From Shewanella woodyi ATCC 51908 (GTDB taxonomy: Bacteria; Pseudomonadota; Gammaproteobacteria; Enterobacterales; Shewanellaceae): a stretch of 64,000 nucleotides of DNA. The stretch spans positions 930,001 through 994,000 of the forward strand of contig NC_010506.1 in assembly GCF_000019525.1 (NCBI RefSeq), written 5' to 3'. The notes beneath the pieces were generated by a model that saw nothing but the letters and a program-made list of their open reading frames with translations, was not told the DNA's origin and did not search any database. Positions 1-7,708 of this stretch are shown piece after piece; position 1 is the first letter of the stretch; every line of letters starts with the position of its first letter. The position numbers were made by a program, and so were the translations under genes.

Positions 1-498
1 AAAGGTTTCAGAGTTAGCAGAATCAGCCATTGTACAACTAATATCGACCTTAATTTTATTATCTGGGGATAGGTAACCATCATCAATTTCGATTATTTCA
101 CCAGATACTTCAATCTGTCTTTTTTGTAAAATAAAGCTATATTGTTCTTCAAGTGCTTTACTGTGGCTTCTATAGACTGAAAGGCATTCATCTCTATTTA
201 AGTTGAATTTATCAGCTAAAATCGAATACATCTTCTGTTCTTTTACAAGAGTTTGAACTCGAACTCTGTCGAAAGGTGAACTACTAGGGTGTTCTGATTT
301 ATCTAGTTCTATTACTAGAGTTGGATATGGGAAGCCTTCTAGTTTATTTTCATGAACTGCGGGTATGGATTTGCCAACCAACTCAAGCAAAGTCATATCT
401 ACTAATTCGATTTCTGTTTCTAAACTTAACTCACCTTTTTCTGTACAACCAATACAGAAAAGTAGAAATAATGTTGTCGTAACTATTCGAAGTCTCAT
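1..498 (-). CDS. Putative lipoprotein, truncated by the window edge
   Basis: The reading frame is open from an ATG at 498 to the window edge, giving 166 residues without a stop. It begins with a short signal sequence, MRLRIVTTTLFLLFCIGC, ending in a lipobox-like CIGC, so the mature protein would be anchored by its lipidated cysteine (residue 18). The start is supported by a GGAAGGA ribosome site a few bases upstream. The remainder is charged and soluble-looking, with two further cysteines, and I do not recognise a family. It is the downstream member of a run of minus-strand orphan genes separated by attC-like palindromes, so it may be a gene cassette. Function unknown. Confidence 0.7.
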   Translation of the reverse strand, partial: MRLRIVTTTLFLLFCIGCTEKGELSLETEIELVDMTLLELVGKSIPAVHENKLEGFPYPTLVIELDKSEHPSSSPFDRVRVQTLVKEQKMYSILADKFNLNRDECLSVYRSHSKALEEQYSFILQKRQIEVSGEIIEIDDGYLSPDNKIKVDISCTMADSANSETF

Positions 499-511
499 TC
501 GAATTCCTTCC

Positions 512-615
512 GGGCTAACGTGCTGCTAATAAGTAAGCCAAGTGTTGTTGGTCGATTTGTTCAGCAAGTGGCGTGATAATCTTGGTGAATCTAAATTTAG
601 TCGCTCGTTATATGC
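512..615 (-). mobile_element. attC-like site downstream of the 608-973 gene
   Basis: On the minus strand this roughly 104-base stretch starts with ATATAAC, which contains the stop codon of the preceding gene, and ends with GTTAGCC. The two ends are imperfect complements (TAACGAGCGACTAA against TAACGTGCTGCTAA), and an inner CCAAG/CTTGG pair continues the fold. A stop codon sitting inside the first core box and a GTT core at the far end is the usual arrangement of an integron recombination site. The call rests on layout and partial palindromy only. Confidence 0.45.
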
Positions 616-973
616 ACCTATCGTATTGAATAGACAGGTAGTGACTTACTTTACCATTTACCAATACTTCAGAAACGCAATAATAACCTTTATTAGGAGG
701 AGCATAGATTTTTGAATGAATAACTGTATTAGATGGAAGCTTAAACCGTCCAACTGACTGAGCCTTTGCTGCTTTATAAGATGAGCCACCATATACCGAG
801 ATTGGTTTAAGCAAATAGCTCTGACCGTAACTAATTCTGTCAGGCTCTAATCCAAAGTCAAATTCTAATAATTGGAATATTAAAAAACCTAGAGTTAGAG
901 CAAAACCCATTAATGCCGAAATCAAGCGAACCTTTGTTTTAATTTTCAATCTTACTCTATGCGTATGATTCAT
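608..973 (-). CDS. Small single-pass membrane protein, unknown function
   Basis: The 121-residue protein has a basic N-terminus (residues 1-15), one strongly hydrophobic segment at about residues 16-36, and a C-terminal portion of about 80 residues that would lie outside the cytoplasm, with cysteines near residues 99 and 120. It could be a signal-anchored periplasmic protein. I do not recognise the family. The stop codon lies within an attC-like core, and a leader of about 135 bases separates the gene from the previous attC-like site, so it fits the pattern of a promoterless or weakly expressed gene cassette. Confidence 0.55.
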   Translation of the reverse strand: MNHTHRVRLKIKTKVRLISALMGFALTLGFLIFQLLEFDFGLEPDRISYGQSYLLKPISVYGGSSYKAAKAQSVGRFKLPSNTVIHSKIYAPPNKGYYCVSEVLVNGKVSHYLSIQYDRCI

Positions 974-1108
974 AAGATATATAACTATCCTGTAGATTTA
1001 CTTATTTCTGGTTAGTATTTAATACAATGACAGTACCGAATCTTCTATTGCCATTCAATTTTTCCTTAACTCTATAGTTTGTCATCGATTCTCAATGCTC
1101 TTCTTACT

Positions 1109-1213
1109 GTTATAACTTATCGGGAAGGCTGAGGGGGGATTAAATCGAAATAAAGGTTGTTTTGTCAGCTTGAAAGGATTGACGATGTTTCTCTGACTGT
1201 CCGTTGTTAGCCC
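1109..1213 (-). mobile_element. attC-like site downstream of the acetyltransferase gene
   Basis: On the minus strand the stretch opens with GGCTAAC, holding the TAA stop of the acetyltransferase, and closes about 105 bases later with GTTATAAC. The outer ends pair only partly. It shares size, core boxes and stop-codon placement with the site at 512-615. It could also be an ordinary intergenic region; a folding calculation of the bottom strand would decide. Confidence 0.4.
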
Positions 1214-1659
1214 TTGTTAAGCTCCAGTTTCATTGGTTGAAACCTAAGTCCTGAGGCCTCAGAAATACCTCCTGATAGAACGAAACCAAAGCTTAAATAG
1301 GCGTTAACAGAGGTCAGGGATGCACTGACTGTAATAGTATCACTTGTGGTGAAGGACATTATTGATAAGAGCAGTGATCTACCCACTCCTTGCTTTTGAT
1401 GTTCGGGTGATACGAAAAGCATTGATATATGACGCCCATCTTTTAACTCGATGATCCCTTGGATTTTTTCATTTTCTTCGCATACCAGAATATCTATATT
1501 TTCTTTCAATCTAGCGGTAAAACTATCTACAGAGGATATTTTCTGAAATGTAGAAATCCCCACATCCGATAATGATGGAGCAACCGATTTCATGAACGAG
1601 TTTAAACATACAGAGCTGACTTGAGCAAGGTCTCTATCTTCAAGCTTCCTGATAATCAC
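1207..1659 (-). CDS. GNAT-family N-acetyltransferase
   Basis: The protein of about 150 residues has the acetyl-CoA binding motif of GNAT enzymes: a beta strand MLFVSP followed by the loop Q-K-Q-G-V-G-R, near the middle of the chain. The substrate cannot be inferred; such enzymes acetylate amines of small molecules or protein N-termini. I place the start at the GTG at 1659, which has AAGGA seven bases upstream. An in-frame ATG at 1689 is less likely because it lies within the attC-like core GTTATGT and lacks a ribosome site. GNAT genes are frequent passengers in integron cassettes, and this one has attC-like sequences on both sides. Confidence 0.8.
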   Translation of the reverse strand: MIIRKLEDRDLAQVSSVCLNSFMKSVAPSLSDVGISTFQKISSVDSFTARLKENIDILVCEENEKIQGIIELKDGRHISMLFVSPEHQKQGVGRSLLLSIMSFTTSDTITVSASLTSVNAYLSFGFVLSGGISEASGLRFQPMKLELNKG

Positions 1660-1674
1660 ACGATCTTCCTTAGA

Positions 1675-1725
1675 ACATAACGCCGACATAGCCCATCGAA
1701 GGCCGTGTTGATGCCATTGTTAAGT
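1675..1725 (-). mobile_element. Short attC-like site
   Basis: On the minus strand a first core ACTTAAC follows the stop of the upstream gene by two bases and a last core GTTATGT (preceded by GGC) lies about 50 bases on. The cores are complementary at six of seven positions, and GGCATC/GATGGGC can pair inside. GGCGTTATG is a very typical end for a cassette recombination site. The total length is at the short end of the known range. Confidence 0.5.
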
Positions 1726-1728
1726 TTA

Positions 1729-2046
1729 TTACCAGTTATAGGAAACAAGAGTGACAACACCTGAACCATAAGGTTTATTGTGTGATCTCATATCTCCACA
1801 GCCCTGATAATCAAAAATTAGTTGTTTAAAATTAGAAATCACTAAATCATTGCCGGATTTTTCAATCATGAGAGGTTTTGTGAAAATAAGATAAAGCTGA
1901 TTATCTAACTCTAATATCAGTTTATTCTCTCTTTCTAGCGAGTAAGTCAATCTATGTTGATTATCGCCCGGGCGGCCAAACCAGCCATCAGGTAATTGAA
2001 GCCCAAATACTTCGTTACTCTTATTCCAATGCTCGATTTCTTTCAT
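1729..2046 (-). CDS. Hypothetical protein, 105 residues
   Basis: A small acidic-to-neutral protein without signal peptide or membrane segment. It is rich in aromatic residues, with conspicuous DGWFGRPGDNQHR near residues 20-32 and a predicted beta-rich remainder. I do not recognise a family. The gene ends immediately before an attC-like site and is the most upstream of the run of minus-strand orphan genes at the left edge of the window. Confidence 0.55.
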   Translation of the reverse strand: MKEIEHWNKSNEVFGLQLPDGWFGRPGDNQHRLTYSLERENKLILELDNQLYLIFTKPLMIEKSGNDLVISNFKQLIFDYQGCGDMRSHNKPYGSGVVTLVSYNW

Positions 2047-2115
2047 GCGTAAAATTTCACAATATATTAGGCTGAATTCCGAATAGGAACGCTTTTTACA
2101 GGGTATAGCCAGTGT

Positions 2116-2150
2116 ATTAATTGCTTTAAGCTAACAGTAAAGCAATTAAT
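2116..2150. repeat. Perfect 13-bp inverted repeat, 9-bp spacer
   Basis: ATTAATTGCTTTA and TAAAGCAATTAAT flank AGCTAACAG. The arms match without error. The hairpin is AT-rich and has no T-run, so it is not a convincing terminator. It sits about 70 bases upstream of the gene ending at 1729 and exactly where the orphan-gene run gives way to repeat DNA, so it may mark an insertion boundary or be an operator. Confidence 0.7.
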
Positions 2151-2309
2151 CATCAATGAGTTAAAGTTGGCAACTTTAATTTTAGGGGGGAAGCTTTTCA
2201 CCACGGAGAATATGGCAAAGCCATGTGCTAATAAGCGAGAGCTAGGGATAGCGAACTGGCCGGTAAACAGGGAGGTTTTTGGAACACAGAGATCACGGAG
2301 TGGAGCGAA

Positions 2310-2683
2310 AGCTAAATCGAAGAGATACTCTTGCTTAAAATCAGCTGGTGCGGCTGCGAGCTTCGACTTCAGGGCGAAGTTTCACCCTGTGAAACTCTTT
2401 GAGCGCGAGGTAAGGATACTGAGCTGGCCGTTTAACAGGGAAGTTATTGGAAGTCGTAGAGCCCATAGGGCAGAAAATGTTCCAGACATTTTTCTGCATT
2501 TCCACCATCCATGGCGGTCAGATGTGCTTCACAGCGTCTCGCTGAAGTAACTACATATCCCCCGCTGGAGGCGATAAATACCCCTAAAGGTATGATCTTC
2601 AACAACCAAACTCAATACAAACTCAGCCAAAAGTTAACATATAGAAAATGTAATCAGCCTTCATTCGAAGGCCTGCTAACTTG
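2310..2683 (+). repeat. Dispersed repeat, copy A (interrupted)
   Basis: The stretch shares its start (AAATCGAAGAGATACTCTTG), the GCGGCTGCGAG block, the GCGTCTCGC block, GCGATAAATACCCC and the final hairpin with copies at 38852-39105 and 39142-39378, and in reverse with 35037-35180. Relative to those copies its centre (about 2360-2505) is replaced by unrelated sequence. The closing hairpin GCCTTC-ATTC-GAAGGC differs from copy B (GTCTTC/GAAGAC) by a compensatory pair. Open frames here are translations of repeat DNA and not genes. The part from 2160 to 2310 holds fragments of the other repeat family seen at 5672 (CACCACGGAGA, CAGAGATCACGGAG). Confidence 0.75.
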
Positions 2684-2694
2684 TAAGGTTTAAT

Positions 2695-2723
2695 TAAAGA
2701 GAAAAGCTGGTTTAGCCAAACCA
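2695..2723 (-). terminator. Probable terminator of the TIGR02444 gene
   Basis: On the minus strand TGGTTT-GGCT-AAACCA is followed by GCTTTTCTCTTT, about 20 bases after the stop codon at 2744. The stem is short, so this is only a moderate candidate. Confidence 0.5.
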
Positions 2724-2743
2724 CACCATGATGAGAAGTAATA

Positions 2744-3181
2744 TTAAACAGCCAACTCTAGATAATTCGATGAGTCGAGCTGATATAGCTCTAGAAAAAT
2801 CTCGAAGTTTGAGCGTGTCCCTTCATGGGGAAGGAGCCTTAATTTATGTAAGATAAGTGCTTGAGACTTTCGCTCTAGCATTAGTTCTACATCTAACATC
2901 TGTTGATATTCAGTTTCGGCAAGGCTGTTTTTACTCAGTTTTCGCAGCTTGCGATATGGCAGAAGCACTCGCTCCTCCCACTGCTGAATCTCCAGTTTTA
3001 ATTGTGACCAAGCTTGGTCTTGAAGTCGGTAAGTCTGCTTATCTAACCAGATTGAGAGCAGGAGGAGATTGATATTAACCTCATGCTCATCTTGAAGTTG
3101 CAGGCATTGAGCTTGATGCTTTAGGTAAAAGGTGTCACAGGCTTGCCACAGTGAAATATCAAACTGATTTAAATATGTCAT
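2744..3181 (-). CDS. TIGR02444 / DUF2390 family protein
   Basis: A 145-residue cytoplasmic, mostly helical protein. The opening FDISLWQACDTFYL, the NINLLLLSIWLD stretch near residues 36-47 and the basic LLPYRKLRKL segment are characteristic of the uncharacterised TIGR02444 family found next to yheS in gammaproteobacteria. The biochemical role is not known. It lies about 70 bases downstream of yheS on the same strand and is probably co-transcribed with it. GGAAA precedes the ATG at 3181. Confidence 0.85.
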   Translation of the reverse strand: MTYLNQFDISLWQACDTFYLKHQAQCLQLQDEHEVNINLLLLSIWLDKQTYRLQDQAWSQLKLEIQQWEERVLLPYRKLRKLSKNSLAETEYQQMLDVELMLERKSQALILHKLRLLPHEGTRSNFEIFLELYQLDSSNYLELAV

Positions 3182-3250
3182 CTAAGGTTTCCTTGCCTCC
3201 GCGCTTGGAAAGTGGTCTCACAGAGGCGATAAAAAAGGGATACTCGGTAG

Positions 3251-5161
3251 TTAAATCGCAGATCGAACCTCTAGTTCTATCTCTTCAATCGACTCCTGAA
3301 CGTCTAACCATTCCATTTCACTCTCTTCAACCGCTTGAGTGAGTTTAGTTCGTTCATTCAATACTTGAGTTAATTTATCCTTGTTTTCAGCTTCATACAA
3401 GGCCATATCTCCCAGCATCTCCTCTATTTCAGCTAGGCGGCTGTTGGCTTTTTCCTGATCTTTTTCAAGTTTTAGCTGAATTTTGCGCATGGGCGATAGC
3501 TTTTGTCTTAACTCGGCCTCGAGACGTTTCTGCAGTTTTTTATCTTGAGCAGGTTTAGCGTCTAGGTTGACCTCAACCTTAGCCGCTGCTTTTGCAGCAT
3601 CGAGTAGCCATTGATGGTAATCATCGAGATCGCCATCAAAACTGCACACTTGACCACCGTCGACAAGATAGTAATCGCTACAACTTAGTCTGAGCAGGTG
3701 CCTATCGTGGGAAACAATGATCATTGCGCCTTCAAATGATTGCAGGGCCATAGTCAGAGCATGACGCATCTCGAGATCTAAGTGGTTGGTTGGTTCATCG
3801 AGAAGCAGTAGGTTAGGTCGTTGCCATACGAGTAGCGCCAAGACTAAACGCGCTTTTTCACCACCGGAGAAGGGGCGCACAGGAGATAGAACCATATCAC
3901 CGTTAAAACCGTAACCACCGAGGAAGTTTCTTAACTCCTGCTCCCTATGGATCGGAGCGAGCCGCGTGAGGTGCTGAAGCGGTGAATCATCTAAGCGTAA
4001 GCTCTCTAACTGATGTTGGGCAAAGTAGCCGATATTTAACCCCGGATTTGTCTCATACTTGCCCTTCATCGGTGAGAGCTCTTCTGAAAGCAGTTTAATC
4101 AGGGTTGATTTACCTGCACCGTTACGCCCTAGTAGGCCGATACGGGCACCGGGAACCAGATTTAGGTGAACACTTTTGAGGATCTCTTTATCACCATAAC
4201 CGACGGAGACCTGTTCCATGGTGACTAATGGGTTGGGTAGTGCATCAGGCTCTCTAAAGGCCATATGGAATGGGCTGTCGGCCTGAGATGGCAGAAGTTC
4301 AGTCATACGCTCCAAGGCTTTTAGGCGGCTTTGGGCCTGTTTAGCTTTACTTGCCTTGTAGCGGAAGCGGTCGACAAAGGATTGCATATGAGCACGCTCC
4401 TTTTGTTGACGCTCAAAGGCAACTTGTTGCTGGGCCATACGCTCGGCGCGGATCCGCTCAAAAGCTGTGTAGTTACCCTTGTAGTAGTTCAGCTTAGTGT
4501 TCTCAACATGAACAATTTCAGAGACAATTCCATCGATAAAATCCCGGTCGTGACTGATGAGAATCAGAGTACCTTGGTACGCCTTTATCCAACCCTCTAG
4601 CCAGTACATGGTATCTAAGTCTAAGTGGTTGGTTGGCTCATCGAGTAGCAGAAGGTCGGAGCGACACAGCAGTGCTTGTGCCAAGTTGAGGCGCATACGC
4701 CAGCCACCGGAGAAGCTTTTAACCGGATTACTCTGCTCAGCTTCACTAAAGCCAAGGCCTGCCAATAAGCTGGCGGCGCGAGAGTGGATAGCATATCCAC
4801 CAATGGCATCTATTTTTCCGTGAAGTAGGGCTATCGCATTACCGTTATCATCGCTCTGGGCTTTTGCCAGTTGGGCCTCAAGCTCGCGATACTCAACATC
4901 ACCATCTATCACATACTCTAGCGCCGAGACTTCAAGGGCTGGGGTCTCCTGAGCCACGGTGGCGATCTGCCAACCACTAGGCAGGCCTATCTCGCCTTTA
5001 TCTAGACTGATATGTCCCATAATGAGGGCAAGCAGAGATGATTTACCTGTGCCATTAGCGCCAACTAACCCGACCTTGTGGCCTGGGTATATGGTAAGAG
5101 AGGTCTCATCTAAGAGGGTTTTTGTGCCGCGAACCAGCTGCGCTTGAGTGATGGATATCAT
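3251..5161 (-). CDS. yheS: ABC-F family ATPase YheS
   Basis: A soluble protein with two ABC ATPase domains and no membrane segment, as in ABC-F proteins that act on the ribosome. Domain one has GANGTGKS (about residues 34-41), signature SGGWRMRLNLAQA and LLLLDEPTNHLDLD; domain two has GRNGAGKS (about 342-349), SGGEKARLVLALL and a second LLLLDEPTNHLDLE. Between them is the basic, helical ABC-F linker, and the C-terminus is a charged coiled coil. I chose the ATG at 5161 (MISITQAQLVRG) because the family starts just before the first beta strand; in-frame starts at 5224 and 5233 would add residues that do not resemble the family. Length of about 636 residues matches E. coli YheS. The precise role is unsettled. 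Confidence 0.93.
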   Translation of the reverse strand: MISITQAQLVRGTKTLLDETSLTIYPGHKVGLVGANGTGKSSLLALIMGHISLDKGEIGLPSGWQIATVAQETPALEVSALEYVIDGDVEYRELEAQLAKAQSDDNGNAIALLHGKIDAIGGYAIHSRAASLLAGLGFSEAEQSNPVKSFSGGWRMRLNLAQALLCRSDLLLLDEPTNHLDLDTMYWLEGWIKAYQGTLILISHDRDFIDGIVSEIVHVENTKLNYYKGNYTAFERIRAERMAQQQVAFERQQKERAHMQSFVDRFRYKASKAKQAQSRLKALERMTELLPSQADSPFHMAFREPDALPNPLVTMEQVSVGYGDKEILKSVHLNLVPGARIGLLGRNGAGKSTLIKLLSEELSPMKGKYETNPGLNIGYFAQHQLESLRLDDSPLQHLTRLAPIHREQELRNFLGGYGFNGDMVLSPVRPFSGGEKARLVLALLVWQRPNLLLLDEPTNHLDLEMRHALTMALQSFEGAMIIVSHDRHLLRLSCSDYYLVDGGQVCSFDGDLDDYHQWLLDAAKAAAKVEVNLDAKPAQDKKLQKRLEAELRQKLSPMRKIQLKLEKDQEKANSRLAEIEEMLGDMALYEAENKDKLTQVLNERTKLTQAVEESEMEWLDVQESIEEIELEVRSAI

Positions 5162-5350
5162 GGAGTAGGATTTGGTGTCTCTGAAAACAATTGCCGCAGA
5201 TGATATCTCACAAGTGATGTTCATACCAATCACTCACGGTAAAAGAGGGAGATAAACAGGGTAAAAAGCGGCAAGTGTCGGGCTAACTGATTTTGTTTAT
5301 GGCAAAATAGAGCTCCAATGTAGAGGTGTGTGAATATAAGGTTGAAAGAC

Positions 5351-5551
5351 GTGGCTGACACTAAAATAAAAAAACGTTTCGTTGCCGGAGCCAAATGCCC
5401 TAAATGTAAGGCCATGGACAGTATCATGTTGTATAAACTCAACGGGGTTGAAACGGTTGAATGTACAGAGTGTGATTACACCGAACAGCAAGCCGATGAA
5501 CAGGTTGCGAATAAAGCCACTGGTAATGTGATTGGCGTGTTTAAACCTTAG
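5351..5551 (+). CDS. yheV: YheV-family zinc-ribbon protein
   Basis: A small protein of 66 residues with KKRFVAGAKCPKCKAMD followed by VECTECDY, giving two CxxC pairs that should hold one zinc ion. The C-terminal VIGVFKP matches the end of E. coli YheV (VIGIFHPD). I start at the GTG at 5351, which is preceded by AAGG; an earlier GTG at 5330 would add seven residues absent from homologs. It is divergent from yheS with about 190 bases between them, the same pairing as in E. coli. Function unknown. Confidence 0.85.
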   Translation: MADTKIKKRFVAGAKCPKCKAMDSIMLYKLNGVETVECTECDYTEQQADEQVANKATGNVIGVFKP

Positions 5552-5671
5552 GTTTGGTTTAGAAGAGCTGAGAAGGTCGGGCTACGCCCTTCGAGGTCGC
5601 TTCACTTCTAGGACGTTCGCAAGCTCACTGCGAGGTCGCTGCGCTGCGATAAGTTCAAGAAGTAGATGCCG

Positions 5672-5973
5672 TTGATCTTCTTCGTGATCTCCGTGTTCTC
5701 AGTGGTGAATAGCTTTTATCTTGGTGTTTAAAGTAGAGAAGATCGGGCTTCGCCCTTCGAGGGCGCTTCGCTGCTAGGACGTTCGCAAGCTCACTGCGAG
5801 ATCGCTGCTAGAAAGAGCTGAGATGAATGTCGCTGCGGGCGACTCATTTGAGTACGGAACGCGCTGCTCACGGAATAGTCTCAGGATACAGGAACGCTTC
5901 GCTGACAGTAAAAGCCAAGTTGAGCATTTATCATTGCCGTCATCCCCGACCTGTTCCGGGATCCATTCTTTCT
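5672..5973 (+). repeat. Direct repeat copy 1 (302 bp)
   Basis: The stretch from TTGATCTTCTTCGTGATCTC to CGGGATCCATTCTTTC recurs 386 bases downstream with only a few differences. Inside are self-complementary pieces such as GGACCTGTTCCGGGATCC-type ends and GGGCTTCGCCC, so it may be a composite of small palindromic elements. Shorter relatives occur at 2190-2310. Confidence 0.9.
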
Positions 5974-6057
5974 TGTAAAAACAAGAATATTCTCACCACT
6001 GAGCGCTGCGCTTCACAGAGTTCACGGAGGAAAAGATGGAGGCAAAAATGATGTCTT

Positions 6058-6359
6058 TTGATCTTCTTCGTGATCTCCGTGTTCTCAGTGGTGAATAGCT
6101 TTTATCTTGGTGTTTAAAGTAGAGAAGATCGGGCTTCGCCCTTCGAGGGCGCTTCGCTTCTAGGACGTTCGCAAGCTCACTGCGAGATCGCTGCTAGAAA
6201 GAGCTGAGATGAATGTCGCTGCGGGCGACTCATTTGAGTACGGAACGCGCTGCTCACGGAATAGTCTCAGGATACAGGAACGCTTCGCTGACAGTAAAAG
6301 CCAAGTTGAGCATTTATCATTGCCGTCATCCTGGACCTGTTCCGGGATCCAGTTTTTCA
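6058..6359 (+). repeat. Direct repeat copy 2 (302 bp)
   Basis: Near-identical to 5672-5973 at a constant offset of 386 bases. Differences include GCTTCGCTTCTAGG for GCTTCGCTGCTAGG and CATCCTGGACC for CATCCCCGACC. The low divergence indicates a recent duplication or gene conversion. Confidence 0.9.
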
Positions 6360-6553
6360 ACCACCTACTTATTGCTCTTTCCCATTTTTTTACTCTCTCC
6401 CGACTCTCACTAGTGGTTTATTTAGCTGTACTGCAAGGTGGAAAAATTGAACAGATGTTAAATTTTAGGTACTGTTGCTGTGTGGTACTCAGATAATAAT
6501 CAAAAATAACATTTTTTGCAGGGTAGCTGGTTTTAAAGTCTATAGGGATTCGT

Positions 6554-7087
6554 ATGCACATTATATTAGCGTTATTAGGAGTGATTGTAACAATTCTTAT
6601 ATTGTTAAATCGACTTCAAGAGAATGGATTAGATGTGGGCTGGTTAAACCCCTTTAGCTGGAACCGACGCAGACGCTATAGACTTGAGCATGATTTAAAC
6701 CCCGCATTTAAGCTAGATTCACCGATGGATGTAGTTGCCTTGTATATGTTCTCTGTAGCCAAGGTTGACGGCGAAATAAGTAGAGAGCAAAAAGAGAAGA
6801 TACTTGAGTTATTTAAGTCAGAATTCCACTTAAACCATCATGATGCCGTTGCATTATTAAGTTCCAGCGCGCACTTATTTGGCCAAACAGACGATGTGAT
6901 TGGGAATCCTCAGAAAGTGATTGAACGAAGTTATGATAAGTTTACCAGCGAGCAAGTTCAGTCATTGTTTTATCTTTTAGATGAGGTATCTAAAGTTGAA
7001 AGTAGTGGTTCTGAAATACAGAAAAAGTTAATTTCAAGCATAAAAAGTGCATCTCCCAAATTTACTTCAGAGAAATGGTCAAATTAG
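6554..7087 (+). CDS. TerB-like domain protein with N-terminal membrane anchor
   Basis: The 177-residue protein starts with one membrane segment (about residues 2-20), followed by a basic WNRRRRYRLEHD stretch that should face the cytoplasm. Residues 55-165 look like a TerB/DjlA-type helical domain: the segment ALYMFSVAKVDGEISREQKEKI contains the acidic D-G-E-I-S motif usual for that fold. Such domains are found in tellurite-resistance and DnaJ-like membrane proteins and may bind metal. AGGG precedes the ATG. No functional partner is adjacent. Family call is by motif only. Confidence 0.65.
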   Translation: MHIILALLGVIVTILILLNRLQENGLDVGWLNPFSWNRRRRYRLEHDLNPAFKLDSPMDVVALYMFSVAKVDGEISREQKEKILELFKSEFHLNHHDAVALLSSSAHLFGQTDDVIGNPQKVIERSYDKFTSEQVQSLFYLLDEVSKVESSGSEIQKKLISSIKSASPKFTSEKWSN

Positions 7088-7292
7088 CCGAGTAGGCTAA
7101 GGATCCCCGAGTTATCGTGCATTAAAAGGTGTGGCGGATATGTTTTTATGTCGTCCTCCGACCTTTAATTTCTTTCGCTGAACAAACAACGACACTAGTT
7201 TGCTGCTTACTTAGTAAATTTGATATTGTTGTGTTAAGAATTAATAAGTATTTAGTAGGTCTATAGATCTCAGTTTTTGAAAAGGATTATTC

Positions 7293-7706
7293 ATGAAACA
7301 TAGAGCATTCATCGTATCTGCATTATTACTTTCAGGTTGTACCTCTACTTCCAACATCGACCCATTGTTAGTATCGAAGTTGTCAGGTGTTTGGGACGAA
7401 ATAAACTCTGAAATGTGCAGTTCTAACTATCATACTGTTGAGTTTGATTCTTCCACTCTTATTTTGAAATATGTGGATAAGGGGTATATTTCTGAAAATG
7501 ATGGTCGAAATATACTTAAATATAGAATCTTGAGCCAATCACCTGATTCAATTCGTGTGGTACTTGACGATGAAACTCGTTTAGATAATGACAATAAACC
7601 GGTTGTTTGGCATTTAAAGTCACTTAACAATGATCAATATTGTTGGGGGCGTGATGATTGGCCTGAGGGAAGTTGTACTCCATCACGACATAGATGCAAG
7701 AGTTAA
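7293..7706 (+). CDS. Small putative lipoprotein, unknown function
   Basis: The 137-residue product begins MKHRAFIVSALLLSGCTS with a clear lipobox LLSG-C, so it should be lipidated at Cys16 and exported. The mature part has four cysteines, two near residue 43 and the C-terminus, and no domain that I recognise. AAGGA lies seven bases upstream of the ATG. It ends two bases from the convergent XRE regulator gene. Confidence 0.7.
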   Translation: MKHRAFIVSALLLSGCTSTSNIDPLLVSKLSGVWDEINSEMCSSNYHTVEFDSSTLILKYVDKGYISENDGRNILKYRILSQSPDSIRVVLDDETRLDNDNKPVVWHLKSLNNDQYCWGRDDWPEGSCTPSRHRCKS

Positions 7707-7708
7707 CC

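Larger units (their letters stand above)
5552..6553. other. 1-kb intergenic region made almost entirely of repeats
   Basis: No gene is supported. The region contains two copies of a 302-base direct repeat (5672-5973 and 6058-6359), a partial third copy of its GGACGTTCGCAAGCTCACTG core at 5575-5645, and between the copies a fragment reading CACTGAGCGCTGCGCTTCACAGAG. The last 190 bases before the gene at 6554 are unique and probably hold its promoter. Two apparent open frames with the same translation, one in each repeat copy, are repeat-derived. Confidence 0.8.

Noticed and set aside
2131..2200. A fourth attC-like site containing GTTAGC within the 2116-2150 palindrome
   Set aside because: No matching opening core at a suitable distance; the palindrome has its own perfect symmetry.
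2167..2693. Two overlapping plus-strand open frames of 127 and 60 codons
   Set aside because: They lie wholly in repeat DNA that recurs at 38852 and 39142 with stops and shifts; no ribosome site.
5827..6413. Two open frames with the same first 40 residues, one in each copy of the 302-bp repeat
   Set aside because: Repeat-derived; the shared translation follows from the duplication, and the frames diverge and end at the repeat borders.
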